A stretch of DNA of 44,250 bases. Origin: Tieghemiomyces parasiticus (lineage: Eukaryota > Kickxellomycota > Dimargaritomycetes > Dimargaritales > Dimargaritaceae). The stretch's first letter is position 1. Each line of letters opens with the position of its first letter. The translations under genes were made by a program, and so were the position numbers. Location: NCBI GenBank assembly GCA_027575765.1, contig JANBPT010000248.1, forward strand, positions 1 to 44,250, in the 5' to 3' direction. This document shows positions 1 through 13,125 of the stretch, piece after piece. The notes below the pieces were generated by a model. The model was not told where the DNA came from. It searched no databases and saw only the letters and a program-made list of their open reading frames with translations.

Positions 1-542
1 CGCCGTTGGGGCCGGGTCAGCGGACGGAATCAGAGATCACAGTGGAGGTCCTGCTACTTCCAATCTTGTCGACGATAGCCTCCAAGGATTGGGGTAAGCA
101 TCTTATCTGGAAAAGGGAAACCCATAAACATATCTAGGCAGGACGGCATGGTTAGCCCACCCAGCCATGGCCACCTGGATTACAAGCATTAGCTGCGTAA
201 TTGGGGGATTCCACGTGTATTATATATTGTTTTTCCACCGTAGCCACCTTAAGCTCTTGCCTGGTGATCTGGCCCAGTATACCTTAATGAGCTCGATTGT
301 ACCCTGATCACACGTTAGCCACCCCTCTATAGACGCCAAATATTACACACCGTTAGTCCTATACGTCACCCTGGCCTCTTATTCGCTAGTAGGGGTCTGG
401 CGCCATTATTGGATCGTTATCGGACATCATAATCGGGTGCGCGACGGTGTGCTTGCGCTACAGTGGGTCTTCACTGCGGTACTACCAAACATAGTATGGC
501 TGTATCGTCGCAATCCTAGTAATTCTTATTAAATTCCAGCCG

Positions 543-597
543 AGTCACCAACAACAGGGAAATATGGTCTTATATTAAATAGTTGTTGTTGGTCACT
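543..597. repeat. Imperfect inverted repeat (14-bp arms, one mismatch)
   Basis: The left arm AGTCACCAACAACA (543-556) matches the reverse complement of the right arm TGTTGTTGGTCACT (584-597) at 13 of 14 positions, with a 27-base AT-rich spacer. No coding frame or target-site duplication was noticed. It could be a remnant of a small fold-back element or chance. Confidence 0.55.
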
Positions 598-3500
598 AAC
601 CCTACCTAATAACGCTTGCCGACTCGCCAGCTTTTTTTATTGTACTTGAGCTATAATCTCATCGGCCCCCACCCAACGCTTAGTTACCTGATGAGCGACT
701 ACTTGTCGATAGTAATCCGGTAATCACCTGTGTGGGTTAGTCTAATAGTCGGCCAAAGCCTACTAATTCCAAGATAACCGATGCCAACCTGGTGGAATTA
801 GTGAGTCCCCGTTCGTCAGAAGACCGTTTCGAAACGATTGACCGACGTGAAACAAAACATTAGTGCTACTCGCTAACTTACTGACACTAACCTATCTAAA
901 CGGCGGTGGGAAAGTGAGAGGTAGGGTATATACGGAGAAAGGTGGTTACCACCGTTGTCTAGGGCATAGAAACCCCTTCGAAGAATGACCAGTCGGACAA
1001 GCGATCAGCAAATTCAGAGGCCGGCTGTCCAGGGTGGGTATGCAGGATTGTCTAAGCAAACCAGGCAAATATCCTGCATGTAGACCTGTTGCTCCTGTCC
1101 TGTCCGTCGGGAACCATCACATCTTTGCCAAGTGAACTTGACCGTGCCACCAGTAAGTATTTCCTATAGTACATACTGTATCGGTACAACTTGGGAGCCC
1201 ACTCGGCTACAGTTGTCAGGATAACTTCTAGGGAAAGCCTACCGGTAACGTGTGTTGCGGGTGAAGCGTCACTCGTCGTTATAAACACACATACATACAC
1301 ACCGAAATTCCTCTTTCCAATTATCTGAGATGATTGAAATTAACGACACGTACCCTTGCTCCCTCACCAGGGGGTAACCGACTCATATTTCTCTTGGCTC
1401 AATGGCGTCCTGGGACCATGAACTGTGGCCTATCCCCCGCAATTGCGACGATCCTCCTCCGAAAGTGATACTAGGGCAGATAGTAAATCATGGGATCTTC
1501 GACACCTTTTGGTTCTAGCTCGTTTCTCTCCAGACGGCTCACCAAGGTGCGGTCATGATAAGGGTACAGCAAGCTCCAGTTTGCCAGGGTTATGCGGTGC
1601 AAGTCTAGATATCATGAAGAGGGCGGCGGGCCCCGACATGTGCTATGGCTTCGGATAGGGGGGTAATGTCCGCTACCCCTATTACTATTTCGTCATCGCC
1701 CCAACCTTCGAGCACCCGCCTGATGAGGTGAGAATGTGAATCAAGGGCCCATGTGGGAACTGGCTAGATTCTTTGGCATAAACAGTAAGTCTGGTTTCCG
1801 GGATGGCTGGTGAGAAGTCGAGCTGGAACCGCCCTAGATAATGTGGAACTGATCGTGCTGAATGGTCAGGCGGAGGGAACGTATCAGGGAAGCTCCGAGA
1901 TGAGGCAGGTGTGTGCAGTCGACCATCTATCAGTTTACCAAAAAGGTACGGTTGGGTGGTCGGATTGCCGGAATGAACCATAATATTAGGTTATGGTGAT
2001 ACCTAAGGTCTCACTGACTGTCCTCGAATCCCCCAGAGTATCCTTGTAACATAGAACATTTCATGGACTCACACAGATCCTGATCGCTAGATGCTCAGGG
2101 GTAACTAAGGTGTTCGAGCTTTTTTCTTTATACCGTCCCCAAAAAAAATATCATGCTAGTCGTTGCAGTAAGGTCAAGCGTCGAGGGGGGGATGGATAAT
2201 CATCGATACCCTGGTATGTACAAGCTACTGACCCTGGCCTTCGCAGGTAATTAACGTCTGGCTACTGCCTCTGAGCTGTGGAGACAAAGTCCTTGTTTGG
2301 CAGTCGTGGTACCTAGTACCCAGCCGAAACGTAGGGTGACTTTTCGCCGTCTCTCCCCGCGACCCCACGGCAGGACTGGAAACCTCCACGACCATGGACG
2401 AGACCTCTCTACATCTTGCGGTTAATTTGGTTTCGCGAATAAACGATATTCGAAGCACCATTCCTGGAGTTTCCGCTACCTCCTGCAGGGAAACTGCCCT
2501 GCTTTGCTCTCTAAACACCCTGCTCCAAAGTGTCTCATAATCCCATCCCTGCAGCCCACAACTCCTTATAGAATGAATAGTGTGAAGGATGGGTTGTGGA
2601 TTCGCACTGGTCGTTGGTACTTATCCAGTAAAGGCCAAAAGAACTCTAGAAGCGGCAAGTCCAAGGGTCATATCACTCCTCCCAAAGAAAAAATGGGTAG
2701 GGGGTAGTTAGATTGAAGCTGGCGGATACACCCCTATTCGCAGTATATGAACATGAAGGGCCCATGTGCAGATTCAATGACCCAAACGGCACCCTGGCGA
2801 AGTGTTGGATTGATACGAGGCGTGGTACGTTGAGGGGGCGGTGTGGACCTATGTAACGCCGCGTAAGCGCCGCGACTCCTCTAGAGAGGATGCTAGGGCA
2901 GCTGTGCACCCAATTCTTTTTTATTAAAGAAAAACTTCGGGGGGGGAGAAGATGTGGTTCCAACAGCAAGTGGGGTTGAGGGTCTCCCGGTGGGCGAGGG
3001 GGGATGAAGGGTAGTGGGTAGAGGGGGAGGGTGATGTCTGAAGCAAGTGAAAGTTGGGGGGGGGGCGTAATACAGCGGATGTCCACTACTGACTTGTCAG
3101 TAGAAATATTCGTTCCGACACTGCTCAACGGGATAGACCATAAGCCAAGCCTGGCATGGCAAGCTGAAGCTTCACAGTGTCCCACCGGCATACCGATGAG
3201 CCCGTAGGGGAGTGGGGCGGGCCTTCCAACTTTCCGAGTCACCCGCCTTCTGTTTCAACCGCAGCCCGTTTGTCCCCATGGCTTCTATAGTGGAATAGGA
3301 ATCCACGTCGGCTCCAGTGTACACGAGCACAGTCCCTACTATTCCCTAGGATAACAATGCCTCCTTTCCAGCCGTTCAGACTAGCAGCGGTGCCACGCCA
3401 GCTTCCCTTCGCTCTCTGAGAGTCTACCGTGACTCTCGCCGCCCGTCCACTCAGGGGTGGGTAATCTCATTACCAAATCCCTTACCCTGGTCGGCTGCCG

Positions 3501-6500
3501 CCCAAGGGTGCAATTGGCCAGGGTTCGAACAGGAACGTGGCCTTCACCAAACATACCCTGACCTGACCTGACCGAAAAGAAAAGAAAAGAAAACAATGTA
3601 GCAAAGATGGCGGCCGGAGGGATCAGCTTCTGGCCTTCACATCACAGTTCTGAGCCGAAGGGGGAGGTGGGGAGTGAGGCAGCGCCGTAGTATGGCTGGG
3701 AAAAGGCCGTGGCCGAGTCTAGGCGAGGTGCTATTGTTGACCGGAGATTCAATGGACCGAAGGGCGAGTAACGCCCTGCGAACGATGTCGGCTGCCTGCC
3801 ACCATCGCTCTAGAAGAGACAACGCAACATGACTTGTTAGAGCCCTACAATGGTGTTGATATTTACAGGGTTAAGGATGCTTCGCCGTCCAATCCCACTT
3901 GCTTCATTATCAACTTTCAAACCCCTTGGTCCATCCTGCACCTCACCAACGCATAGGCTCATATAACGCCTATACTGGGGTCCAAGGTGCTTTGTTCATG
4001 AGGCCCCTTAGAGCCGGCCGGACTGACTTTGGTGAAACGTTAGCGGCCTGCACACTAGTACACACGGGTCGAAGAGGCTGTAATTCTCAGACTAAGTGTG
4101 GGGGTGAAGCTAATCTGGGCATGTAACATCGAAGTATTCCAATGTGAAGTAGATACGGCGCAGGGGAGAGTGTCCCCTTCCCCTCAGGCGAGGTTAGAGA
4201 GTGGCGAAAGATCTAAAAGTAAATGTTTCAATGCGTTATATTCATTTACCAGTTTAGGTAGGAGTGGGGGGTGTGGAGAGGAGGGAGCGGTCGGTTAAAC
4301 CAGGTTCGCATTCTGAACCGCTTGAGGCGGCAACGTGGCCGCGTCTGCTCCTCGACGCCAAAGGGATCATTGCTCCCGATGATCGGCATCGCTTGGACTT
4401 TAAAGAGGTACGCGCGGGCTCGTTTCTCCCACACTAAGGCTCTGCCTTAGCACTTGTGTGTGTGAGGGCGTAGGTGATTTGTAGGCACTCCTGGCAATTA
4501 ATTATACTTAATGTGGTAGAATGTCGCGTCGTCCAGAGTAGCGTGTTAATGTCGATCGGGTAAGTTAATACTGTTCCAGGGGCAGTGGGTGCAACATGCA
4601 CGTTTCAGGTTAGGGTGGTATGCGAAGATTTGCTTTACATACGTGTTGACGGCCCACACGTTTGACGGCATCGGTCCCGAAGGGTTAACATTGCGCAGAA
4701 GACCGAAGTGCTGCAGTCGATTGTAATGTCAAGTGCTGATAGCCCCCCACCAATTCACTGAGCCAGTTACCAGTCAAAAGCGCAATGTGAGTCTTCCGGT
4801 CTGTTACTTCCCCAAACTTATGTTTACAGTTGTCACACTAGAGAGATATATATCCGCTACTACCCTCTGTATAGATTGCCACATTAGCATTGCATCCGAG
4901 GGACATACCTGCGGCAATAAGTGATAAATAAAGTGACCGCTTGCTTTCGAACGGAGACTGTACAGCCACAACTGCGGAGCCATTCTGGGCTCTAGGGTGG
5001 ATTGAGCGGCCTCAGAAAGTTGGCCTTAGGCCCTCATGCTACACTCGCAATGCCACCTCTTCATCCTTACATAGGCACTGCTTGCCCCGATTCTGGTGAT
5101 GACCACTTTGGCCAATAATTACATAGTATGCAATCCACTGGAATATGATAAGGTGAGGAAGGATAGGGATGGAACAGTCGGGTACCGGAAAAGGGGAGAG
5201 AGTTGGATATGACAAACGGTGGGGGGTACCTAAGAGCCTTCATATAAAGGACGGACGGTTTCAACTAAATGTGGCTAGGAAACAAGCACGGCATGGTAGC
5301 CATTCAGGAGAAACGCGTAGCGGGTAGTCGCCCAACAACTATGGTAGACGCGTCCACAAAGGAGGGGGGAGAGGAACTGAGGGAGTACGGGATCTTAGCG
5401 TCATCTCAGGTGAGGCACAGTAAACCGTGGCCACTGTCTCCCTGGTGCCATGTCTCCGGCTACCTGGTGACTCGAATCCCCAGGTAACCTACCCCTGCGA
5501 AAGGACCCGTCCCAAGGGGGGATGGGCACCTCTCACACAGGGCTTCCAGTAATTCCTGGTTGAGAAAGACAAGGCAGCAAAATTCTCCACGCCAAAAGTC
5601 TAAGTGATTGGTGGCCGTATTCGGCGTCGGTGGCTACGCAGCTGACCAGTAGCTGGGCTCCGTTTTAAAGGACCTGGTCAGGTAGCGCCATTAATACACT
5701 CATCCCCATTCAGCAAAAGAGTGTAAGCGAGGTCAAGAAGGTGCTGAGCGCACTGCCACCCCATGTTTATTCTATCCAGAAAGAGTAGGGTCTATTAAAA
5801 ATGAAGTGGGTCCCCCGTTACCTGACGTGGGTGTTCAAGCGTGCCACCTCTGCAGTGGGCCCCCAACCTTTCTTCATTTCCACCTTGCGCCTGGACTTAG
5901 TTATTGGCTAGGGAAAGGAGGTTCCCGAGGCCCTTAGCCGATTGGGTGGTCGGCGCTCCGGATAATACCTATGTTTATTAAACCAATAAGTACCACTAAA
6001 TCCCTGGTCGCCCTCGCCCTACTCAGCTATTACGGTCAGACCGATTGGGTCTCCGGGTAGTCCCTTCTTAATATCACCGGGGGTCCTCAGGGTCTGATCG
6101 GCTGCTCATTGGCGCGCCGGAGGTTGACCAGTATGACGCTGATTGGCCAGTACCATTGTCTGCCCGAGGAAAATGAGGGTGACCGCTAGTCCCGATGGGC
6201 ATCTCCCAGCGGCCAATGACACGGCCCAAGTATCATAAAAATCAGGGTGGTTTGTTCTGAGAGAGAGAGAGGGGGGGGTCAAAAGGGACCTTACCCTGTA
6301 TTCACTTCATATTGACTAGCGACGGCCTATCGCCAAGTCGCTGCAGGATGCTGGGTAGTCCCAGAAAGACGCCCAGTCCAAGTCTTATTCAACTGGTATG
6401 GCCCATAATACACTTATCCCTAAGGCAACTAGTGATTAAGCTTGCTCATCAGCACAATAGAGGGTGACATTGAGCGTCTCAAAGCCAGGCAGGACAGTAG

Positions 6501-8162
6501 AGGGTGGTATTAGATGAAAATAATATTGGTTAAGCAATAGCATGTCCAAACCTTTACTCCGACCCATATTCACCCCTGAATATAGCCGCTTTTGCGGGTT
6601 ACTCAGTGCGATCACCCTGATCATAGGTTAAAAGAGAGGGTTCGACCACTAAGTTAGAGGCCGAAGGGCTCCACTTTTCAAAAAGATTCATCGAAGCTGA
6701 AATCACATGGTGACCCCTTCGATGCGCTATACCAGACGACTGGTGCCAGCGGGTGGCTTGTATTAATACATTTACTCACTGTGGTCGATTGAAATGTCTT
6801 CTCAATGGTAATCTCATTGAAGCATTGATTGATGCTGGCCATCATCCAAGTATACAAAGAAATAACGGTCACCATACAATAAACGACAGATATATCCTAC
6901 TTAACCCCCAAACCCTCATTTTGAAGCCCTAAAGCTTAATTCCGTACATAGTACGTTTACGCCCACCACAGACACCTGTCAGTCGGTGTCATGGGTAAAA
7001 CCCAGAGGGGGGGAGGAAATTGCACTATTAAAAAGAGGTCAAACAGGTTTGTGATAGCGGAAATCAGGGAGGGGGGGTAAAAATGCCAGGGGGCCGCGGA
7101 TGGCCCGAGGGGCGAATGAATAGCTATAAAGTCGAGCCTTGGTAGAATGGTTACTGAAGCTATATATGATAGGTTTTTTAAGGGGAGGATAGGTACTTAT
7201 ATTTGTCGGACTGCAATCAGAGGACTAACCAGTACAAGAATTAGATGAGGTGGCGTCGGGTGCATCTTCTGAGGAAAACGGGAAACTTTGGACCATTTAA
7301 GAGGAAACTAAGAACGAAAGTAGAAGAGTTCAATTAGGAATGGGCAAATTCCCAAATTAAAAAGAGACACAGGAATTAGTCAAGAAGCCTGTTCGTTTGC
7401 TAGTTAAGCAGTGGGTGATCGGTGATGATAATCACTGGGATTGTAGCTAACTAAAAAGCCTTAACTTAAAAATGGGTGAGCATGTGCCGGAATTACGTGG
7501 GCCTCTATAGCTGCCGATTTATTGAGGAGTACGATGCCCATAGATGGGACTAAAAACCAGCTGGACAAGAAGGCAGGCGGGGAGGGTTTATTGAAGAAGT
7601 GGAAGGCCACCCGAGGCGGAGAGTGCTACACACTGTCAAGTAAATACACGGCATTAGGTGATAAAACGGAGGAGGAATCCTTGAAGAAGGCAAAGGTCTG
7701 GATTAATGTAGTTGCTGGATAGCTGGTGTGTCAAGAGTTAGAGTGCGGCCTCCAGCGGTTGCATGGAAGTACGTGCAGCGTAAGGGTCAGTGGTTTGGAA
7801 CTCCTTGTGGTTTGAGGTGCCCGTTGCGTGGAGGTGGAGCGGCTAGTCGTAGTTGCTTGGTGGTAGGTTTAATGGGCACCTCCATGCGTGTTCCTTCTCA
7901 GATAAAAACTTACCTAGTAGAACAAAAGGGCTAACTAGCCAAACACGTAACCAACTAATATTACTATGGAAGCTAAAACGGAACTGAGAGGCGAATCAAA
8001 CACTGGCTGTGTAGGGAGAAGCTGTCTTTGATTGAATAGCGACCGTGAAGGCTTTTTTTATACCGGACAACGGTCGGCATCGTAGTCGCTGGATCAATAG
8101 TCCGGTAAAGGGAATATGAGTAGACAGTGTGAGGCAGGACTGAGAGTCAGGTAGAATGAAAA

Positions 8163-8253
8163 GACAGCCGTTAGGCTGTCGGATTAATGAAGAGGAAATA
8201 CTGAAGGAAGGTAAGTCCTAAAGGTATAGGAACAGAAGCGCCTGTCAAAAGGC
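8163..8253 (-). repeat. Pair of short perfect hairpins, one followed by T4 on the minus strand
   Basis: GACAGCC-GTTA-GGCTGTC (8163-8180) is a perfect 7-bp stem with a 4-base loop. On the minus strand it is followed directly by TTTTC. About 55 bases away GCGCCT-GTCAAA-AGGCGC (about 8236-8253) forms a second stem. Read on minus, the two hairpins and the T-run resemble the 3' end of a structured Pol III-type RNA, but no A/B box or known RNA family was recognised. Confidence 0.3.
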
Positions 8254-10781
8254 GCGAGGTCCAGTGGATCAGGATGGCTGGCTACGCTGTAACAAGATAC
8301 CATATGTAAGAAATATAGGTAAAAAAAGAGCAGAGATGTTACCACTGGTCGGAGCAATAGTTTTGGGCATGACACGTAGACACTGAGAAACTGCAAGTTT
8401 ATTTTTCTACCTCACGTTTGAGCGAGTACTAGACATTCTAGTCTGACATCTATGGTATCTGTTGTTATATTAGGTATTATTATTAACGCTAGGTAATAGG
8501 TAGAGAGGGGGTTCGTTAAGTCCAAGACGAAAGTGAGAATGATCTCTTGTGAAAAGAATATGGTACGGCCAGCTTCAGTTACCCGTTGACCGGGGTCACT
8601 TGAGCTATATCTTCATACTGTGAATGCCATCAACGTGTGGGCACGGTAAAACTCGCTATCGTTATCTAACCTTATATTCCTGATTCACATTCTATAGGGA
8701 GAACCCTTGAGGCAGGACGCGTTGACTTACGCCTACCCTGCATAGTTTATAACAATAAAAATAAGCCCTATAAATTGGCAGCGCCCCGACCATTCCCAAC
8801 CTAATTTCCAATTATATCGATTGGTGTCCGATACAATTGCACCACCGTTTCTAGTCTTCATCATTGCCCAGGTAGTGGTTGTCTGCCATCAACATTTACA
8901 TTAGCAGTAAATGGAATATCAATACTGTCCTAGAGGTACAATGATAGCCATGATGGACTATTTGATAGGATTCTACCCAAACTAGATTTGTCTATGGCTA
9001 ATGTAGATGATCTTCCACCCAATGTTAGATAAGCCCCTCACGATTATTTCTGCCTATGGTTATATAGTTAGAGAAGTTACCTTTTTCATACTCAGGGTAG
9101 CTGCTTTATTATTTAAGGTTTACAGCAGTGGGGGAGATATAGTCATTAGTTAATACATTGGTGCGTGATTATAGCCTCACTGGCCGCAACACAATCAGCT
9201 CTAGTGGCACCATGCCACCCGGTGGTATCTGATGGCCTGCAAACAACCGCATGTGAGAGAGGGAAAGGGCGGCGGATAGCCCGATGACAATAATGCACCC
9301 CATCATACACCAGTAAGAGGGCATGATAGAATTCACAGGCCAGGGACCAAGCAGCGGTTAACAGCCAGAAAGGTACTGTAGGAGGCCTCTTTCGACAGTA
9401 AGTTTCGCCTATCGTCAAGCAAGCGATGGCCGCGGGCCGTTTGTACGGACGTGACCAGACAGTGGTACAATCTGCATCGGCTGTAACCATACCGTTGGCC
9501 AACAGCAGCGACGTTGTAACCCGGCGGCTATGTACATAAAAGCGAGGAACAGAAGAGGCGATGGAGAAGGGGAGAAAGTTCAAGGTTAATAGTCCAGGGC
9601 GGGAACGAAGGATAGTGGTGACGCGTGCGACAAGTAATAGTGGGGTGGGTAGTAATGGTAACGGTGAACGTTGATTTCCTCAGTGAAAGTTCAACAGCTC
9701 TGCCAAAAGGCGCTGGTGACCTTGCGGGGCGGGTAACCAGAACGTACCCGGTCCATCTCCCAACTCGCCTAAACATCTTTGTCGTGCAGAGAAGGATGGC
9801 CCATACAGGTTATGAAAAATGGGAACGTGAACTTGTTCAGCAACCGTACCATTGAGGGGGTTCACTTCTACATCGCGTGTCCAGTTGATCGCCAATATCT
9901 TACCAATGCCCCAGGTGCTGTCATCACCCCGACCTCTGCTTGCATCCCTTTCCCTAACCCGCAGTGTTTGGACACCACCTTCCCATTTTTGATTCAGCGA
10001 ACGCCACCTCCTTTCTCCTCTCTCTCTTCCTTTTTTGTTTACGGCCATCGCTTGCGGGGGCTATTGGACCGTCCGACCAGATGTAAAGGTGTCTGTGTTA
10101 CCAAGGCGTACCGCTGGCATCATTCGGCCCCTCTACGACGAAAGGGACGTCTACTCGGGCTGTCTTTTGCCCCACCCGCCTTTGTACACCCTCGTCCTCC
10201 ATTGTTGAAGGTCCTCACTCTTACCTGCTCCATTCGCGCACAGATTCGAAAGCTGCGCCCTGCGTTCACCGCCCCCCTATGTTTCCTGCACCCCGCATAT
10301 CAGCTCAGTACCGCCTCTCCGGCTAATAGTTTTCAATGCCGCCGGGTGTCCACCATTACTTATTGCCCCACATCCGGTCTCTTTCTACCTAAGCCTTTTC
10401 TCGTTTCACACTCCCTCCGCACACCCTGTTTCACTTTTCGCTTTTCTCTAGAGCGCCACCATCACTGTATGCCAAAGTGCCCGGAGCTTTAAATACCGTG
10501 CCCACCTCCACGCCTGGGAAATTTAACCCATTTATTTTGTGTTTTCGCACCCTATTTTAATCAGTATTATTTTTGGTTTACCGTAAGAGACTAGATTATC
10601 CACAATTTCGTGCAGAGCCCGCCCTTGGCTATTCGAAATCGGATCTTTTCTGTGTTTGGGCGTGTCGCATAGATACTTCACTTCGTGACAACGGCAATCG
10701 TCCAAGCCTTGGAAGTCATTGGAGATATTCTTACAGCCCCTCCATTATTACCCCTACTGTTCAATAGCTACGGTCCTGGCG

Positions 10782-10789
10782 CTATATAC
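10782..10789 (+). promoter_or_regulatory. Possible TATA element of the secreted binding-protein gene
   Basis: CTATATAC lies about 195-200 bp upstream of the ATG at 10983, inside a pyrimidine-rich upstream region. It is weaker than the TATA boxes of the small secreted-protein genes in this window. Confidence 0.3.
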
Positions 10790-10982
10790 CTTTCCCCCTG
10801 CGCCCCATCTTAACTCGTGTCTACTCGGAGGCTCACAACCCGCCCGAATTCAAGAGTTTTGCCTCCTTACACTGAGCTATCTCTTGGCTAGACTCTGTCT
10901 TACACTCTGCCGGGGTCTTAATCCATCCTGCCCACGGCACAGGGCTTCTCCATCTATTGCACCACACCCGGCAACATACAAC

Positions 10983-13125
10983 ATGCTACGTTGGGTACTC
11001 GCGAGCACGGGCTGCTTACTACTCAGTGCGGCGACCTTCACCTCCGCGGTTGTGGTAGCCGGCGACCAACCGCGCCCTAATCCCCCGCGCGACTGCGTGT
11101 CGCCAGACCAGTACAATCCAGACATAGACTATTATCCCGACAAATGGGAAGGTAAGTCCCCTTTCATCGCGATGTAGGCACGTCCTCTTTAGGGCCTTAT
11201 GGCCGCAATGTCTTGGCCCTATCGTATTGATGGCCGCGGCCACTACGACCAGTCAAAAGGAAGGGAAGAGAGGATGAATCCATGCCCTTGTTGAACCGCC
11301 ATTGTTACAGGCGGCTGAAGGTTGAGGTCGTACACGGTCATAACATTGCGCGAAGGGCGGAGAGGGGATTCAAGCGACTCCCCTTTCCGTCATGTCCCAG
11401 TGAACCCCACCCTGCCGGGAGTGGACGGTCACGGATATCCCTTTCCTTTCACTGTTAGAATCTACGGCCACCATTTTCTAAAGCTTACCCCAACCTCGTC
11501 CTCATCTTCGCCTTTATCTATCACCACCTCCTCGAATCTATCGCTATCACACCATGACCGATCGTCTCGCACCTATAACACGTAACCTTCATCAGATTAC
11601 GGGCACGACTTGTTCACGGTGGAATACCACAAGAGCTACAAAGTGGTAAAGAACCCCTTCTCCAGTGAGACCTTCGTTCTGTATAAATGCGGCACACCAT
11701 TACCCGACAAGTACAGACGAGGCAACTACAAGGTTTTTGAGACGCCCGTACAGCGTATCGGTGTCGTGCAAAACTCGACCCAGTCATTCCTTTACAAACT
11801 GGGCTACGCTAACATGATCCCTATTGCAGGGTCCTCGGCGGCCCCGGCCAACATCACGACCAAAGCAGAAGGCACCTTCGATAAGCCCTACGACCGCTTC
11901 CGCGGCAAAGTCTACGCGCTGACCCCCGAGCAATATGATTCGGTCGATATTGTATTCACCGGTCACTCTCAAGAGGAGGAAAAGTACGTTACAGCCAGCG
12001 AGGCGAGTGCTCCTTCGGCATTGAAGCGGAGCGAGTGGCTGGGATTCTACAGCCTCTTTGTCGACCGGGAAAAAGAGGCCATGCGGCGAGTCAAACTAAT
12101 GGGTGAAAACTACCGGTGTATGAAGGACCGCGTGCAAGAGGTCTTGGCGGAGCGCCAGGCTCAACCCCTGCAGATCGCGTGGGCAAGACGGGAGGACCCC
12201 CAACCAGCCAACGACCAAAAAGTGACGTGGGTACTTAGCATGGCCAAATTTAAGTGGTCACTCACTAGCGACGCCGGAGCTACCATGGTTAATGAAGGAA
12301 TTGAGTCGAGCTTCACCAACCCGTCCGCCATGCGGTTCGCCCTGATCCACGCCGACGTCCTCATCGACGAATCCTACGGGACTCATACCATCGACGATGT
12401 TCTCTACAATTTCGGCATTGAGGATACCCCAGATGACGCCAAGAAATACAAATTTATCCGGAACCGTATGATTCTCCGCGAGGACGGACTCCGGACGGCC
12501 TGTGACGGTAACGGTAAGTGTAACATGGTGATAGAGAGGGCAATCAGCAATGTTCAAAAGGCCCCGACGGGTTCACACCCTTCCGTAATTGAAAATTTTA
12601 ACCCCTTCCTAACCGCCTGGTTACGGGGCATTTTGTCTCCTCTGTTATACTTTTGCAGGCTGGTACCATACTGCCGTATCCTCAGCCGACGTCCTCCTTC
12701 AGGACTTTATCCGCGCCGTGTACATGCCGGACTCGCGAACCCTTCCGCGCCTTTGGTTCCGCAACCTCGGTCGTGAGGAGGTACTCAGCGTCATGAAGTC
12801 GGGCAAAGGAGATAATGGGACCGAGTTAGAGAAGGTAAGTCACCATTGTCAAGCCCATTGTCGTTGACAGTATACCGTATGGACTTCTATACCCTAAGCA
12901 GACAAATAGCCGCTACTGACACCGCCGCTTACTTTGACAATCACTTGACCATCTGTGAATTTCCAGCTTCGTCCGTACGGGTGCGACAATATGGATTGGG
13001 ACAGTATCAAAATCCTGGCCGAGGTTGGGCAGACCAGCGCCTCCGCCATTAACCTTGGAACGGGCCCCTGGCCCCATGGGCTGGCAACTCTCATCCCCTT
13101 GGCCGCAATGTACTTCTTCCAATAG
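10983..13125 (+). CDS. Secreted periplasmic-binding-protein-like (TroA/helical-backbone type) protein, 4 exons
   Basis: Exons 10983-11151, 11596-12513, 12659-12834 and 12967-13125 give 473 aa. All three introns start GTAAGT and end in AG, and the frame is continuous across every junction. Residues 1 to about 25 are a signal peptide, the reason for choosing this ATG. Seen motifs are DYYPDK just before intron 1, FTVEYHKSYKVV just after it, VLYKCGTPLP, a long helical region, and a C-terminal half with DVLLQDFIRAV and WFRNLG. These match my recollection of a fungal and plant family related to bacterial ABC-transporter substrate-binding proteins for metal or siderophore; fungi lack the matching importer and its ligand is unknown. 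The tail is hydrophobic (GLATLIPLAAMYFF) after small residues, which could be a GPI-anchor signal (inference). Family assignment is firm, ligand and anchoring are not. Confidence 0.85.

Larger units (their letters stand above)
1..10982. other. Gene desert, about 11 kb
   Basis: I see no convincing gene here. Open frames are mostly short, overlap in several frames and lack recognisable domains or signal peptides. The longest are 145 aa on minus at 9146-9583, 189 aa on minus at 2673-3242 and 237 aa on plus at 9779-10492; the last two lie in strongly pyrimidine- or purine-biased DNA that opens frames by chance. The stretch holds homopurine patches (about 2940-3070, 6260-6280 and 6900-8300), a near-perfect inverted repeat at 543-597 and two small hairpins at 8163-8253. 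No tRNA, rRNA or transposase remnant was recognised. The last kilobase (about 9900-10982) is pyrimidine-rich on plus and probably belongs to the promoter of the gene starting at 10983. Confidence 0.6.

Noticed and set aside
2673..3242. 189-aa open frame on minus
   Set aside because: Opened by a homopurine patch on plus (poly-Pro/Leu/Ser reading); no domain, signal peptide or splice context.
3515..3545. tRNA-like B box (GGTTCGAAC)
   Set aside because: No matching A box or acceptor stem on either strand at the proper distance.
5455..5490. tRNA-like ACTCGAATCCC next to a short inverted repeat
   Set aside because: No cloverleaf could be formed; no A box upstream.
9146..9583. 145-aa open frame on minus
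   Set aside because: No recognised motif, no promoter features and overlapping frames; length is within chance for about 52% GC DNA.
9779..10492. 237-aa open frame on plus
   Set aside because: Lies in strongly pyrimidine-rich DNA upstream of the gene at 10983, has no recognised domain, and its composition (Pro, Ser, Leu, Phe) follows the base bias.
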